DNA of 64,000 nt from Linanthus parryae (GCA_023055425.1 JALGPY010000001.1:136425368-136489367); one strand, 5' to 3'; positions 44,781 to 57,103 are shown, numbered from the stretch's first letter. Program-made: numbers and translations. The notes: a model not told the origin generated them from the letters alone.

Positions 44781-46985
44781 CTCGTAGATAGATGCCGCAG
44801 ATTTTACAAAAGCGCGCCATGCAGATCTTTTCTACAAATGGCTCATAGAAGGTCTAAAAGCTTCCTCAGGAAGTGCAGCATCCATGTCAAGCAAGTTAAT
44901 CTTCAGCTGTTTTAAAACTTGAGAAACCCTTCCCACTAACCGTCTCAACGAGGATTCAGTAATGACACAATGGGTACCCTGCCTCTGAGCAAAAGTTCTG
45001 TTCTTGGAGGAAATTTTGTATTTTTCAATAGTAGAATTGAAGATTAATTTCGCCACACCTGAGGCATCATCTTTATCGTTTCTAGAACATCTTGAGAAAA
45101 TATATGCATCGTCATCACCTTTCATATACCCTGAGATGCTAATCGTGTCTATTGATATTTCCAGTTGATTCTTCGAATCTGCTGTTTCACTTCCACCATT
45201 GACCTCACTCTTCCCTCTGGGTACCACCAGGGCAGGATCCCCAATATAAGGAGATGCATTTGGCACAAGGGATGGGGACCCAGCGGGTAATCCTATTTCC
45301 CTTACCAGGTCCTTCAGAGAGTTATTGGTAACAAAATTTCTGACAATGTCCTCGTAACGAAAGGGACATTCTGGCTCCTGAAAGCTACTCACATTAGATA
45401 TTAACTCATTCTTTTTACTTTTTACTGACCTACTGCCATTAGAGCGCTTTCTAGCCAAGGTTCCATTTGTCGTCTTCTTACCCCTGAGAGAATCCTCAGT
45501 TTCTCTGTCATCAGGTGAACATGCGATGCACTTCCCATCCCGATGCTTGTCCAGTTCGTCCACAGAAGGATATGTCTGGTGGCATGACAGGCAATGGTGT
45601 TTGGAAGGCCAGATAGGCTCTAGGCACTGGCATCGATAAAGTAGCCCCTTGCGAGTTGCCTGACCTTTCTGACCTGACTTACTTGACAATCGAATGGCCT
45701 TTGTTTTCATGCCATTACCATACTTCTTCTCCAGAGAAACCATAGCATTGCTAACGAAGAACCTTGAATTATCTGCTTTTCCACCATTACAGAGCTTGAG
45801 AAAAGCTGGTTGTTTCTCAGATTGGACAAGTGTCTTAACATAACGAGATCCTTTCGGTTTATTTCTTTGCCAGCGTGAAATTAACTCCGCAAGTTCTCTC
45901 TCTTTCTCATCGCCATTCCTTAATCTTTCTATGAGTTCTTCAATATCAGTATCAGACTGGTAGGAAGTCCATTTACATGTACCACCACCATTTTTCTGCC
46001 CATATTTGCACATACCGGAAACACTCACATTTGTGTTGTACTGAGATGGACCCCCAAGCTCTGACAATTCACCCAGTTGCGTCCCATCAAGAACCATGAG
46101 TGAGCAAATATCTGGCCTGCTAAAAGCCCAGTATACTCGACCAGAAGCGTCCCTTCCCAAAATATCTTTGCGAAGATACACCTTCTCATGTTCAGACTCA
46201 ACGCGGGCAATTGAATCCTGCAGGATAGAGATTTCATTCTTCAGAGAGCTGAATTCCTGGTTTCTTTCTTGCAAGACATTTGCATCAGACTGAGAAAAGC
46301 TCTGACCATCAGACTTATGTTCTGAGTTAGGATGTAAAGGAGTCATACTGGCGTCTGATGAAAACAGTCCCTCTGAAATTGGACAAGACATAACCAATGA
46401 ATTACCAGCTTCACTGTCTTTGACACATTGCTTAGCACTTTGAGGACTCCTAGAGCTTTCTTCCCTAGCAACAATTATTTGCTTCTGAATAGAAATGGAC
46501 ATTTCATCTTGCCAACTGTTTAATTCGGCACTAGGATGTGTGTATGGTAAATGATTCTCTTGTACTTGAGACTGATCTCGAGCAGATTGTTGATTCTGTA
46601 AATGGCCAGCGAAAGATCTACCTGAGAGGTTATTAGAAAAACTCCAAGTCCGTTGATTGCAATCTTCTGACTGAGACGAACCCCTAACGAAACAAGAAAT
46701 ACTGTTGCTTCTGCTAGCATGCTGCCCCAGTACTTCACTATCCCCAGTAACTATAGAAGATAAACAGTCTGAGCCAAACTCTCCAACTCTATGATAGACA
46801 ACGTTTGCTCGTCCCAGCTTTGCAAACAGGGCTTCTTCTTTAAGCCTTAGGTTCTTCCATTCTGAAGAAAGGAACCGCAGTTTCTGCTGCAAATCAATAG
46901 ATGGAGCAGAACATTGTTCCAAGTGCTTGCGAACGATGCTTGTATTGAGTGTTTCATCGCACAAAAACTTCAGAAGGAATATCCT
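44781..46985 (-). pseudogene. MBD9: MBD9-like 3' exon with premature stop
   Basis: One exon of 2205 nt, between acceptor TTGTGCAG and donor GAG|GTATGT, opening with RIFLLKFLCDETLNTSIVRK. In plants this region of MBD9, a methyl-CpG-binding/ISWI-associated chromatin protein, continues with a coiled segment, a conserved block beginning LGRDASGRVYWAF (near residue 310), and a zinc-finger-like CLEPIWPSKHHCLSCHQTYP (near residue 490). All are present. The frame meets TAG at 44832, after LPEEAFRPSMSHL, but the next codons KRSAWRAFVKSAASIYE still match MBD9 and reach the donor, so the stop looks like a single substitution. The MBD, PHD and FYR parts are missing upstream and the last exon is not seen downstream. 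Likely a partial duplicate of MBD9. Confidence 0.85.
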
Positions 46986-47460
46986 CTGCACAAGAACTGA
47001 TGCGCTTAATATTACTCTTAAAATGGGGAATAGGGTACCGATATGAAGAAACAATGACATGCAACTCACATAGTACACTGTCCATAACTACGGCATATTT
47101 CTATGCAAATAGACGAGTTCATAATCAGCCAAGCATATCATAATTAGGCTGAAAGTTGTCAAAATCTTAAAATTCACGATTCGTATCTTAAACGACGTCA
47201 ATCCTTCTGTGAATCTTACGTGGAACCAAAGTAATCCGAATTTTTTAAGAGACTGAATTGTAGGTTTCTGTAGTGATTCAGATTGACCATACAATTCATC
47301 ACCTATTTTGCTGCAGAGTCTAATTAAGTTGGAACCAATTAAGGAAATAACATTTTTATTCATAATGATTACTGCATTTTTCTAGAGCCAAGGTTAATTG
47401 TTTCTTATTATTTTCCATTCTCGTGGTATCCATTGTCTCACTTCTCAACTCCCTTAATAT
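46986..47460. other. Intron-like flank upstream of the MBD9 exon
   Basis: A pyrimidine tract and acceptor lead into the exon. No further MBD9 exon is recognised before the Copia fragment that starts at 47467. Confidence 0.4.
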
Positions 47461-47466
47461 TCCTCG

Positions 47467-47829
47467 TCATTTTATCTTTTGAGGGCATAAAACTCGTAAA
47501 CCATTATGCTGCAATTTGTTGAAAATTCTAGTTCGTTCCAAAAGGGCTTCAAACAGTAGACGATCTTGGCTATTCCAGTTGGTGAAGGCTGGATGTGAGG
47601 AGGTTTTGCCATCGCTTGCGACGGTGGGAGATGGGCACGTGAGGGTGCCATCGACATAGCCGTAGAGATCGTGGCCGGCGAGAAGAGCTTCGACTTGAAG
47701 CTTCCACGATAGGTAGTTTTGTGAGGTGAGTTTCAAGACGTTATGAGTGTTCATGGCTGTGAAGGGTTTTGAGGAATCAGTTGTATTGGCGAGTTGAGAG
47801 GAAGAGGTGGTGTCGGGGAGGGTGGACAT
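47467..47829 (-). pseudogene. Copia gag N-terminal fragment
   Basis: From ATG at 47829: MSTLPDTTSSSQLANTTDSS and onward, then VLKLTSQNYLSWKLQVEALL and DLYGYVDGT, the start of a Copia gag. It stops after 120 codons and no pol follows. A primer-binding site lies 29 bases upstream. Insertion or truncation removed the rest, close to the place where upstream MBD9 exons would be expected. Confidence 0.82.
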
Positions 47830-47857
47830 AGCTGCGGCAGTAGAGGCACGGATTAGT

Positions 47858-47869
47858 GCTCTGGTACCA
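47858..47869 (-). other. Primer-binding site of the Copia fragment
   Basis: The minus strand reads TGGTACCAGAGC, one substitution from the standard TGGTATCAGAGC. Confidence 0.8.
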
Positions 47870-47877
47870 TAAAATAA

Positions 47878-48065
47878 TGATAGGGAGAGAATAACTTAAT
47901 TGTTATTTGATATTAACCAGTACATCATCTTTTATACTATACTATGATTACAACAAAGAGGTAAGTACAAATCAAATGAGATAAGTATGGTAGCAATATA
48001 TGGTAACAATAATAACAATATTAAAGAGATAAACTCCATGATTTGAGGGAGAGATTGTTGGGCAT
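47878..48065 (-). repeat. 5' LTR of the Copia fragment (outer end uncertain)
   Basis: The inner end is TGATAGGGAG on the plus strand (CA at the LTR 3' end on the element strand). It contains a TATA-like GTATAAAAGATG on the minus strand. The outer boundary near GTTGGGCA is a guess. Confidence 0.5.
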
Positions 48066-48420
48066 TAATTGCATGCCGTTATAATTCCTATATACACACC
48101 TACAATTATGAATACTAGTCTTTACCCATGTAAATGTAATTTAGCTTTCTTAAGTCATGACTTATTTCATATCAGTCTCCGATTGACAAATACATGTAGC
48201 ACACAATTATAATGGACATCGAAACTCGAACATTCTGAACTGTAAAAGTTAATAAAATTACTCGTAAGCCATGTATAGAATGATTGTCATATAAAATTGT
48301 AGTTGGAATAATCAGCCAGAATATCTGTAAGTACCAATGTGGAAAGATATAGGTAACATCAATTCTATTGCTTACATTTGTTGAAATTATGTCATATTGT
48401 CAGCAATATTAATAGATTAT

Positions 48421-48930
48421 AGGGTAAAAGACACTGACCACCTCTGATTTTAGGCTTAATTTCACTCCGCTACCTTGTGTTTTGGAAAAAGATCATCTGC
48501 ACCTTTTTTTGGATGGAGGCTTACGGTTGACTAACAGTACGGAGAAAAATACCGTTTTACCCTTGAAATGTTATAAAGTTACCCCCTATATATTATCCTA
48601 ACCCCTATCGCATTCATGTCTAACCCTAATCTCTCTCTCCCCCTCTTCCTCTTTTTCCCCACTTCCTCTTATCCTTCTTCTACGCTCCATCTGCGAATTT
48701 GCCCTCAAATCGCCGCCATCATCAAGCTCTCCTTCTCCCTCCTTGTCCTACTCTCCTTCATCCCAAATCGCCATTAATCGAGAAACGAATCGATTTGGGC
48801 AGCGACCAATCGAACTCAGATCCCTCTCTTTGGGCGGCGAACCTGTGGGTCGATTGGGGCGGTGCTAGTGCTGGTTCTGTAGAAGTCGTTCTGGTGGTTC
48901 CCATATCCCTCTCTCTCACTCAGTGAGTGA
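48421..48930. repeat. Leader-like repeat related to 10.7 and 16.7 kb
   Basis: GGGTAAAAGACACTGACCACC, CGGTTGACTAACAG and a later CCTAACCC/TCTAACCCTAATC(TCTC)n tract parallel the GGGTGTAAAAGACAT...CTAACAGAGC...TCTAACCCTAGCC series in the tandem duplication. The open frame 48699-48926 is unremarkable. This is a dispersed element of unknown class. Confidence 0.45.
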
Positions 48931-49374
48931 TTGGTTCTGGCCTATCAATAAATACGACTGAAGTAGATAAAGAATACGCAAAAGAGGAAAAGAAATACAT
49001 ATGTAGATCCTTATAAACAAAGAATTATACTTTTTTTTTTGTCCAAACAAACAAAGAATTATACTTGTTCACCAAAAAAAAACATATAAAAAGGTTTAAA
49101 AGTACTTGATTTATTTAATTTATTCTTCATTCTCTTGTAGCAAATTTCCTAATATTTTTAAATACTTGTTTACTATTTTTTTAACAAAGGAAAAATGCAA
49201 TTTAAATAAATGCGTTATTTCTTTTAAATCTTTTCTTTTATTATAATGATAAAAGAACAGTTATGGGAGATTGTAAAAAAAAAAAATTTATCGTTTAAAA
49301 CATTAAATATTGTTTCAAAAGCATAACAACTTCGTTTTTTTTGTTTTTTGGAAGTTTCTTATTTTTATTATAAC
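48931..49374. other. AT-rich intergenic, nothing recognised
   Basis: Dominated by A/T runs, with a short duplicated phrase AACAAAGAATTATACTT (about 49015 and 49050). Confidence 0.4.
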
Positions 49375-50390
49375 GAAAAATTATAGTTAAAGAAGCTTAA
49401 AAAATTTTGGTATGCTTTCCAACATTAAGATTTGGTGGAGAGAAAGTCATGTTTTTAATTTTCAATGGTTGTTTGCTCAAGCTTGTTTAGACATCCTAAT
49501 TTTCTGAAAGCTTGTCTATTCATTTTTAAATACTTATAATTTAGAAGAAAAAAATTCAATTAAAATATAAATTATTTTAATTTAAAAAATGTGAGAGAGA
49601 ATTATTTTGACATAGGATTCATTTAACTGGAGCTGTTAAGCAAGAAGCTTAAAAAAATATTGGTATGCTCTCCAACATTGATACTTGGTTGACAAAAATG
49701 CAATGTTTTTCATATTAAATGGTGGTTTGCTCAAGCTTGCTTAAGGGTAGACATCATAATTTTCTGAGCGCTTGTCCTTTCATCGTTGAATAATTATAAT
49801 TTAGAAGAAAAAAATTCAATTAAAATATAAATTGTTGTAATTAAAAAAAAATGTGAGAGAACTCTTTTGACATATGATTCATTGAAATGGATATTGGAAA
49901 AAAAAGAATTTATCAATTTTAAATTATCAATGCTTGGAAAAATGAAAAGGAAGTTGAATTATTTATTCAAGGATGTTGAAATGTTTTTAATTTTAAATGG
50001 TGGTTTGCTCAAGCTTGCTTCAGGTAAACATCTGAATTTTCTGAGGGCTTGTCCATTCATTGTTAAATAATTATAATTTAGAAGAAAAAAATTCAATTAA
50101 AATATAAGTTGTTGTAATTAAAAAAACTGTGAGAGAACTCTTATGACATTGGATTCATTTAATTGGAGCTATTCTATTGACATATGATTAATTGATCTGA
50201 GCGCTTGTCCATTCATTGTTAAATAATTATAATTTAGAAGAAAAAATTCAATTAAAATATAAATTGTTGTAATTAAAAAAACTGTGAGAGAATTCTTCTG
50301 ACATTGGATTCATTTAACTGGAGCTATTCTTTTGACATATGATTCATTGAACTGGAGCTATTCTTTTGACATATTTATTTTTTGTGTGTG
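49375..50390. repeat. Diverged tandem array, about 240-bp units
   Basis: Recurring words in fixed order: GGTGGTTTGCTCAAGCTTGCTT, TTCTGAG.GCTTGTCCATTCATTGTT, AATTATAATTTAGAAGAAAAAAATTC, AAATATAAATTGTTGTAATT, GTGAGAGAACTCTTTTGACATA.GATTCATT.AACTGGAGCT. At least four units are recognisable (starting near 49375, 49610, 49850 and 50140) and the last are shortened. Satellite-like decay of an older tandem array; not coding. Confidence 0.8.
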
Positions 50391-50940
50391 CAATTTTCCA
50401 TGAAATTGGTATTTGACACATGGAAGACAATATGTGAATGTGATATATCTTAAATGAATGAAACTTAAAATTGGAAGAACAACTGTAAAGTTGATGTTAA
50501 GATATGTTGCTTCAACTCGCTGCACTATATTTTTGGAACGTGACTGCAAGATATATCTAATAGGTAAGAACTTGCTACATTTTATTTTTACTATTTAAAT
50601 TTGATGTTTTTTCAGAGATTTAAGTTCGATATTCCACAGTTATATTTTACTGTTAGGGTAATGCTTGTGTCATTATATGCAACGTAAACGTAATGATACA
50701 GTACTTTTTTAAAACGTTTGATGAAATGTGAGAGCAATATAAGTTTTACTCATTTAGCCCACTCGCAAAGTGGTCGAGCAGAGTTTATTCACATGCTAAG
50801 AAATTTAGTTTATTGGCTACCTAAATTGTGGGGAATGTGATATAATTGCGTTTATCTATAAAGTATTATAAATTATCATGGAGAACTATTTCCTGCCAAG
50901 CTTGTCTAGAGTTTTCATCTGGGGAGGGGATGTTGACGGT
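50391..50940. other. Intergenic, nothing recognised
   Basis: AT-rich with no supported coding frame. Confidence 0.4.
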
Positions 50941-51085
50941 GTTTTTTTTACACAACTGTGATATCCGGACAATTTTGTGCGCACCTCGACTAAATCCACG
51001 GAGCCCCTAAAATTATTGGTCATCGTGAGGTTTGAACATGAAACCTTTCCGTGGATCACTTCAATATGAAGAGGCCATATCATCA
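50941..51085 (-). mobile_element. Au-like SINE
   Basis: On the minus strand a B-box-like GTTCAAACC is followed by TTTAGTCGAGGTGCGCAC and GTCCGGATATCACAG, then a terminal A-run (T-run at 50941-50949 on the plus strand). The GATTAGTCGAGGTGCGCGCAA...CCCGGACACC ending is the hallmark of the Au SINE family of angiosperms as I recall it. The A box at the 5' side is poorly preserved and the target duplication is not clear. Confidence 0.6.
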
Positions 51086-52279
51086 TTTCTGTTTATTAAC
51101 AATGGCAGGTCAATACAGCGGTGTAATCTTTAACGCCTTTGTTTTCGGATTATGTTATCTCTACTTCTTTTGTTTAAAAGTTCACAAACATTTTCTAATG
51201 CAAAATTATCTGTAGCAAAATATTCCAATTGGTAATCTTTTCGTTAAAAATCCTTATAGACTATTAAGGTACTCAGCAGAGGAAAATCCCAATTAATAAT
51301 GTTTTTTTTTGTTAAACATCCTCATAGAATGTTAATGTACTCAACATAAGAAAATATAGAACATTGCTAGTCAGTTACTAAGTTAGCCTTACTTGTTTAT
51401 GGCCATATATAGCTAGACTCAACTCTCAATTAAATGGTGATAAAATTCTTAATTTAGCTTAACTACTAACATCATACACTTTGAGAGACTACAATGAACA
51501 ATAAAGATTTCAATGGATTGTAAATGTCTTGTTGGGTGGACCTATATGAAGAAAAGGGGAGCCATAGCACCAGCTCAAGTTTTATTATTTACAACTTCTA
51601 TCCTATATTTTGATAATGTACTCATATTAGACCACACTCATGTCTATATAGTATTTTGAACCATTAAATACTTCAAAATTCACCCAAAATATAATCAAAC
51701 TGGATTCTTTTTTTATAGCCCTCAAGAATATTCTGACAACCTAAGGATCATATGAATGATAGAGAATATGTTCGATGGGGAAATTCCATATTTGGGTTGT
51801 ATTAAGGTCTTTTCTACTTCGTTGTAAGGTTTAAGCGAAAGATCGTATGTGATGATTACTTTTCAAATGAGGGTGCAGTGACATAAGAAATTGAGATCTA
51901 TCGCTAAATCTATCAGAGGACTAAAACGTAGAGGTCTACTTACAACGTGGCCACATAACAATGATATAGTTAAAAATAAAAATAAAAATAAAAAACACCT
52001 TAAGTACTGTCGCCAAAGAGATCCAGAATGGTTTAGCATGATATTTGAATATTTCATGTGCATTAGGCTTTCCCCAAGGACAAAGAACACGTGTGGAACG
52101 TGAAGAAACAATTCCAACAAATAAATCACATAGCATATTTTATGTTAAGCAAAATTAATTAGATTATGTTGTAAGAAGAACATAAATCTCCAGGGAGAAA
52201 GAACAACAATTTTAGTGTTGGAAAAATAGTACCTAATAATAAAGTTAACTTACCACAATGACCAGCAAGCAAATGCGAA
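51086..52279. other. Intergenic, nothing recognised
   Basis: AT-rich. GATAATG-type phrases around 51230-51340 show a weak duplication (TTCGTTAAAAATCCTTATAG / TTTGTTAAACATCCTCATAG). The frames at 51863-52136 are mutually overlapping chance frames. Confidence 0.4.
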
Positions 52280-53010
52280 CCCTTGATATGTTGAGATAAA
52301 TTTTAACAATACATACACGAAATCAAATAAAAGAGATAAGACTTGAGAGACTATAAGAACCGGATGATGTGAACAAAAAATAATTTACCACGCCACATAC
52401 TGGAAATGGACAACAAAGCATAAATTCATTATAAAATGGTGAAAGAAACTAACAAATAAATTCTAAGAGATTATAATCTCGACTCATAGATCTTCAAAGC
52501 CTGATCAGGTGACCACACAAATTAATGTTTTAGATCCATTTTTCAACTTACCGCGTGCTGGTGCATTAAGTGATTTTTCTTTATTCCAACCATGCCAAAA
52601 GATCATCATAGCAATAACGTATACTATATTCCAATATTTTGGAAAAGCTGTACCAAAAAAATGAAAGATAATTACCTTGAACAGCAGTGGGGAGATATGT
52701 AATTATGATTTGTTGCAGACAAAATATGAACACTACATACACAAAATTGTATTAAACAGGCAAGACTTGGGAGCTTTTAAGAACGGAGGTTGATATACAA
52801 CACCATATATTGTTAAATCAAACACAAGAAAGCATAAATTCATGATATAATGGTCAAAGAAACTAATTGATAAATTCCATATAGCAAATATTCGGGACTC
52901 CTGAATCTGGAGAGCTCGATCAGAGGAGTATACACCCGTTGATGTTTTAGATCCATTTCTGGATGCCACCCTCTTGACAAAGTAAGTGATTTTAGTGAGA
53001 AACTGTAAGT
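52280..53010. repeat. Tandem duplication of about 430 bp
   Basis: 52280-52580 and 52715-53010 share, in order, ACAATACATACACGAAAT / ACACTACATACACAAAAT, AGCATAAATTCAT, GAAAGAAACTAA, and GTTTTAGATCCATTT. In the second copy a minus frame VKRVASRNGSKTSTGVYSSD stays open (52733-53095), while the first is interrupted. It could be a small exon or chance. Confidence 0.6.
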
Positions 53011-53419
53011 TACATGTATGCTTTCTCTGGATCTTGCAAAGAAAATGGAACATAAAAAGGTTTATGCTTGTTAATGAGTCTAGTTTTAGTACCAAAATAA
53101 ACGCATTTCAGTTTCCTTCACACTAATTAAATACAGAGAAAATAAATGATAGAAATAAGTTAAAAGGTTTCCCAATTGTAACTGAAATACTACATTACTA
53201 TACGTAGGTTACTCATTCGAATAAAAAATTGATGACTAATAGTCCACATAAGCAATTACTAAGCAGGTATAAATGACAACAAAATATATGGCATCTTCTT
53301 ATTGGTTTTAAATTATGCATTGTCCACATAGATGTACATATGGCTTTCTTGCAATAGCTCTTGGGCGACACATGGCGTTATAAGAATTAACGTTTGCACT
53401 CTTCTGCTTTTATATATAT

Positions 53420-55142
53420 ATAGATTATCTCCTGAAAAAGATTATTACAATTCAAATAATGATCCACCCTCCTGAAGAGGTTATATTATGTTTATTTCTT
53501 ATATCATATACGCATTTATTTTTAATATTGTCTAGTATTTTACCGTTTATACACTTGTTATTGATTTAAGTAGAGAATCCAGAAGATTTTCATTAGTCCA
53601 TGAGGGTTTATTGGAAAAACGCATTTTATATCCGTAAGAAGCGATTTTCATACCAGAAGTTATGAAAATATTATAACATGGAGTTACATCAAAAGATTAG
53701 AGAACTACGGCGTCCAAGAGATTTCTTATTGTCAATGTTCTTATTTGAATTTGAGATTTGGTTTACACAAGGTACATATGAGACAAATTGATGCCTGAAG
53801 CATCAACGAAATTTCATTATGGTTATGATCATATTGCTCACGTCATGAGGGGGAGAATGGGTGCATGACGTGAGCCAAAATATCATCGTCTCTACGGGTA
53901 TTTACTAATGCAAAATCCCAATAAAATAGATAGCTTCTCGACTAATGGGTGTCGATTTGGGTATACACTTTACGCATAAAAGGGTTGCTTGTGTACATAT
54001 GTTGATCCTCCAGAAGAGGAACATAAATCAAAGCATCCAAAATAATTTGGGATATGGTTAAAATGCTCTACTAATTAAGAACACAAGATTCTGGAGAAAT
54101 CTTGGGGGTTCATATATACATCATCATAATGGATCAAAACCAACGTTGGTAATTGAATAGCCCTCGGAGAGGCTCATAGCTCTGGAAGTAGCTAAAGGTA
54201 CCTTAATGCAATAGTATGATCCTACTAATAATGATGATAGAATTGAGGAAGCGCTATATAAATCATATGATAATTTTATGGGAAGAAGGTTGACTAAATA
54301 GTTATTGGCCAAACAAATTCAACAAGTGCATAGAAAATTGCTCGAGTACAATCATTTTGAATATGTAGAGCATACAAACAACTCGAAGCAGAAATTGCAT
54401 ACTATGCAGAGACTACATATCCGCCGGTAAGCGTGGGATCTATGTAGTGATTATATGTCCGCTATAAAGCGTGAGACTCATGTTAAGGTTCAAAATCCGA
54501 TAGTATGCGTGGGATTTATGTTAAATTTTATGTCCGCTTTTGAGCCTGGGACTTACAAAATGAGAACATGATATGGCATTCATGATAAATTCTCATAAAT
54601 ATAATCTTCTCGTGGTGAGAATGATGATAATGTTGTTTTAGTCTTGGGGACTAAGGTACAACATAATATGATGTAACTAGTTACAATACGATCGTATAAA
54701 TCACAAATTTGTGAAATTCCATGGAGGTTGGTTTTCATGAGAAATAATATTTGCCCGAAGCAAATTAAAAGTGTACACTCGCGAGTAGTTTTAGGTGCAT
54801 ATGCATTTTATTATGTTTTAGTAGTTATATATTATTAGATTTTGGTCTTGCAATGGTTTTGTTTGTCAGGTACAAAGGTGTTACCAAGAGGGGGAGAACC
54901 AATCCAAATGCGGCACTCTTTTTCCTTCGCTATGGTTTTTGTCCCACATGATTTTTCCAAGCAAGGTTTTAACGAGGCTGCCAAGATTATTCAGATGCGT
55001 TCCAGAAGAATGTCATCAACGATGCTGAGCGAAATACAATTCACCGATGTACTCTTTTTCCTTAGTCATTGATTTTTTCCTACTGGGTTTTTCATGACAA
55101 GGTTTTAATGAGGCATCGTAGTGGTGAATATTCAAGGGGGAG
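53420..55142 (+). repeat. Degenerate, non-coding LTR-element body
   Basis: Rich in CCTGAAGAGG, CCAGAAGTTATG, GCCCGAAGC variants. It contains spaced repeats of the type ATATGTCCGCTATAAAGCGTGAGACTCATG (54420-54560). Near its end are two duplicated phrases, one TACTGGGTTTTTCATGACAAGG and one with the similar CATGATTTTTCCAAGCAAGG. It finishes in a purine tract TTCAAGGGGGAG directly before an LTR-like start. This is the usual 3' end of a Copia element, but no RT or integrase is readable. Confidence 0.6.
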
Positions 55143-55350
55143 TGTTATGAAATATGTTATTGGACTGATGTGAATATCCACCACATAGTTGGGTGTATTT
55201 TGTATAATTATATTATGGTCCAGAAGCCCACCTAATGCCTATATAAGGAGGCTTAGGGTTGGAGAATAATACACCTCTCAATACTCTTCTCCCTACATCT
55301 TGTCTCTTTTTAGTTTCTCGTCTCTCTCATCTTATCTCGATTCACAACAA
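55143..55350 (+). repeat. LTR-like segment at the 3' end of the degenerate element
   Basis: Starts TGTTATGAAATATG directly after the purine tract and contains a good TATA box (GCCTATATAAGGAGG, about 55236-55250). It probably ends near TTCACAACA at about 55349. No matching 5' LTR is found in the window. Confidence 0.6.
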
Positions 55351-56168
55351 TTATATGTTTTTTACTGGTTTGAGTTTTAACAAATTTGGCCTGCCATAGG
55401 CTGGGGCTTGATATTTGAGTTAGGCCGGATATTGGTTAGAGTTGGGTTATAACATATAACATTATATGTTATATGTTATGTTAAATAAAGATTGTATAAA
55501 ATGTGATTGAAAATGTCAAATATATATTATCGACGTTGTGATTAATTTGATGATATTCATTTGTAAAGTGATATTAAATGTTTTTTAATTATTATTTATA
55601 TATGTTAAATAAATAAAATAATCGCTTTAACCCACGTGTTGGGGTAGGGTTCAGATCTGCTTTATAATGTTAGGGATTCTCTTTTCATAATATATTTTAG
55701 AAGATATTTTCTATTCAAACGGACTTACTAGTCGGGCTGGCCATTGGTCAATCCCCGCCCCAAGATTTTACGAGTTTGGGTTTAACTACCTAATTTGGGT
55801 TAGGGTTTTAAACATGAACATGACCAACATATGAGTTGGGCTTGATTTGTGTCATTGAGGCCCGACCTAGGTGTGCGTTTGGCTTTCCCATCCAATGCAC
55901 TTAAATGTGATTAACCATGACTAAAAAGTTTACAAAATACATTGTATTTGATTAAGACATGTCACGCAAAGCTCAAAACGTATAAATGTTCACCTTCTCT
56001 TATTGGAAATGCTCTAGCATTCTTAGGCATCTCACATAGTAGGGTTGTCCTTGTGAATTTTATATACTAGGATAGGACGTCTCTTTGTCTTGGGTTGTAA
56101 AACCTGACATCTTCTTATAGAGACAATTTAGTAGTACAATAGTTGTGTGACGACTATTAACGTCTCGT

Positions 56169-56171
<3 letters not shown>

Positions 56172-56243
<72 letters not shown>
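56172..56243. repeat. (CT)n(TA)n compound microsatellite
   Basis: A CT run followed by a TA run. The other copy of the block has TCTATACGTATAAG at this place, so the expansion is specific to this copy. Confidence 0.95.
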
Positions 56244-56250
<7 letters not shown>

Positions 56251-56449
56251 CACACATTTTAGTGTAACACTCTACAAAATAGTTACGAATGAACATTGAA
56301 GTTTCAAATGCTATAACAAGAACAGATATATACAATTATTGTATGTTGAAATACTTTTGCACGATCGGATTATACAGTCACTTAACTTCAATTTTGGACG
56401 TTTCAATTAGTCAACAAAAAGGCTAATACAATACGAGTAGATGACTTAC

Positions 56450-56535
56450 ACGTTAAGAAATGAAATGAACATCGATCTTCTTTCAAACATCAAATTAAGG
56501 GCCATTTTAAGCACGCCCCAACTTCTAGTAACTTC
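56450..56535 (-). CDS. Candidate second exon, block copy 2
   Basis: 86 nt between GTTACAG and GTAAGT, open in phase 0 (EVTRSWGVLKMALNLMFERR..). The copy at 31184-31276 has the same borders and similar sequence but a stop in that frame. Weak evidence for a protein; a non-coding transcript would fit as well. Confidence 0.35.
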
Positions 56536-57103
56536 CTGTAACAAGTTAGAGACAGTACAAAGCGTTTATATTGGTAGATCGGAACAAATTAATCATGATA
56601 CTAATATTTTTTGAAAGTTATGTAAAATTAACTACATTTCAAATACAACAACCCTAACTTTAAATCTTCTTTCAAACATTGAATCAAAGAGCATAACAAG
56701 CACCCACTAACATTTAATCTTAGTTCAAATTAATGAAACTTTGGGTCTGCAGTGTCTGCTTATAATAGCATATCGTCATACTAAATCACGATGCACATAT
56801 TTTAAAAAGTTGTGTAAATTTTAATAAAAAACGTAAGAACCCTTCCTTTAAATCCATGTTATCAACCAAGTCAATGCAAACTATTAAAAGAAACCTATTA
56901 TGAAAAGAGTCGGGATTAGCAAATGAGTGTGAAATCAGAAGAACATAAACGTACAACTATTCATGTAAATTTGAAACAAAACGTTATCAAACTAAAATAA
57001 TTTAGTTGTATCGAGAGATGATATCTAGCAACATCTTAATAATTTTGATAAGTAAAACAATCAAGCTAAGAGAATCAAGTGATATCGAGATTTGAGATCT
57101 TAC

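Noticed and set aside
44781..44834. TAG at 44832 as the natural end of MBD9
   Set aside because: The 17 codons after the stop still match MBD9 (KRSAWRAFVKSAASIYE) and end at a GT donor, so the natural protein continues.
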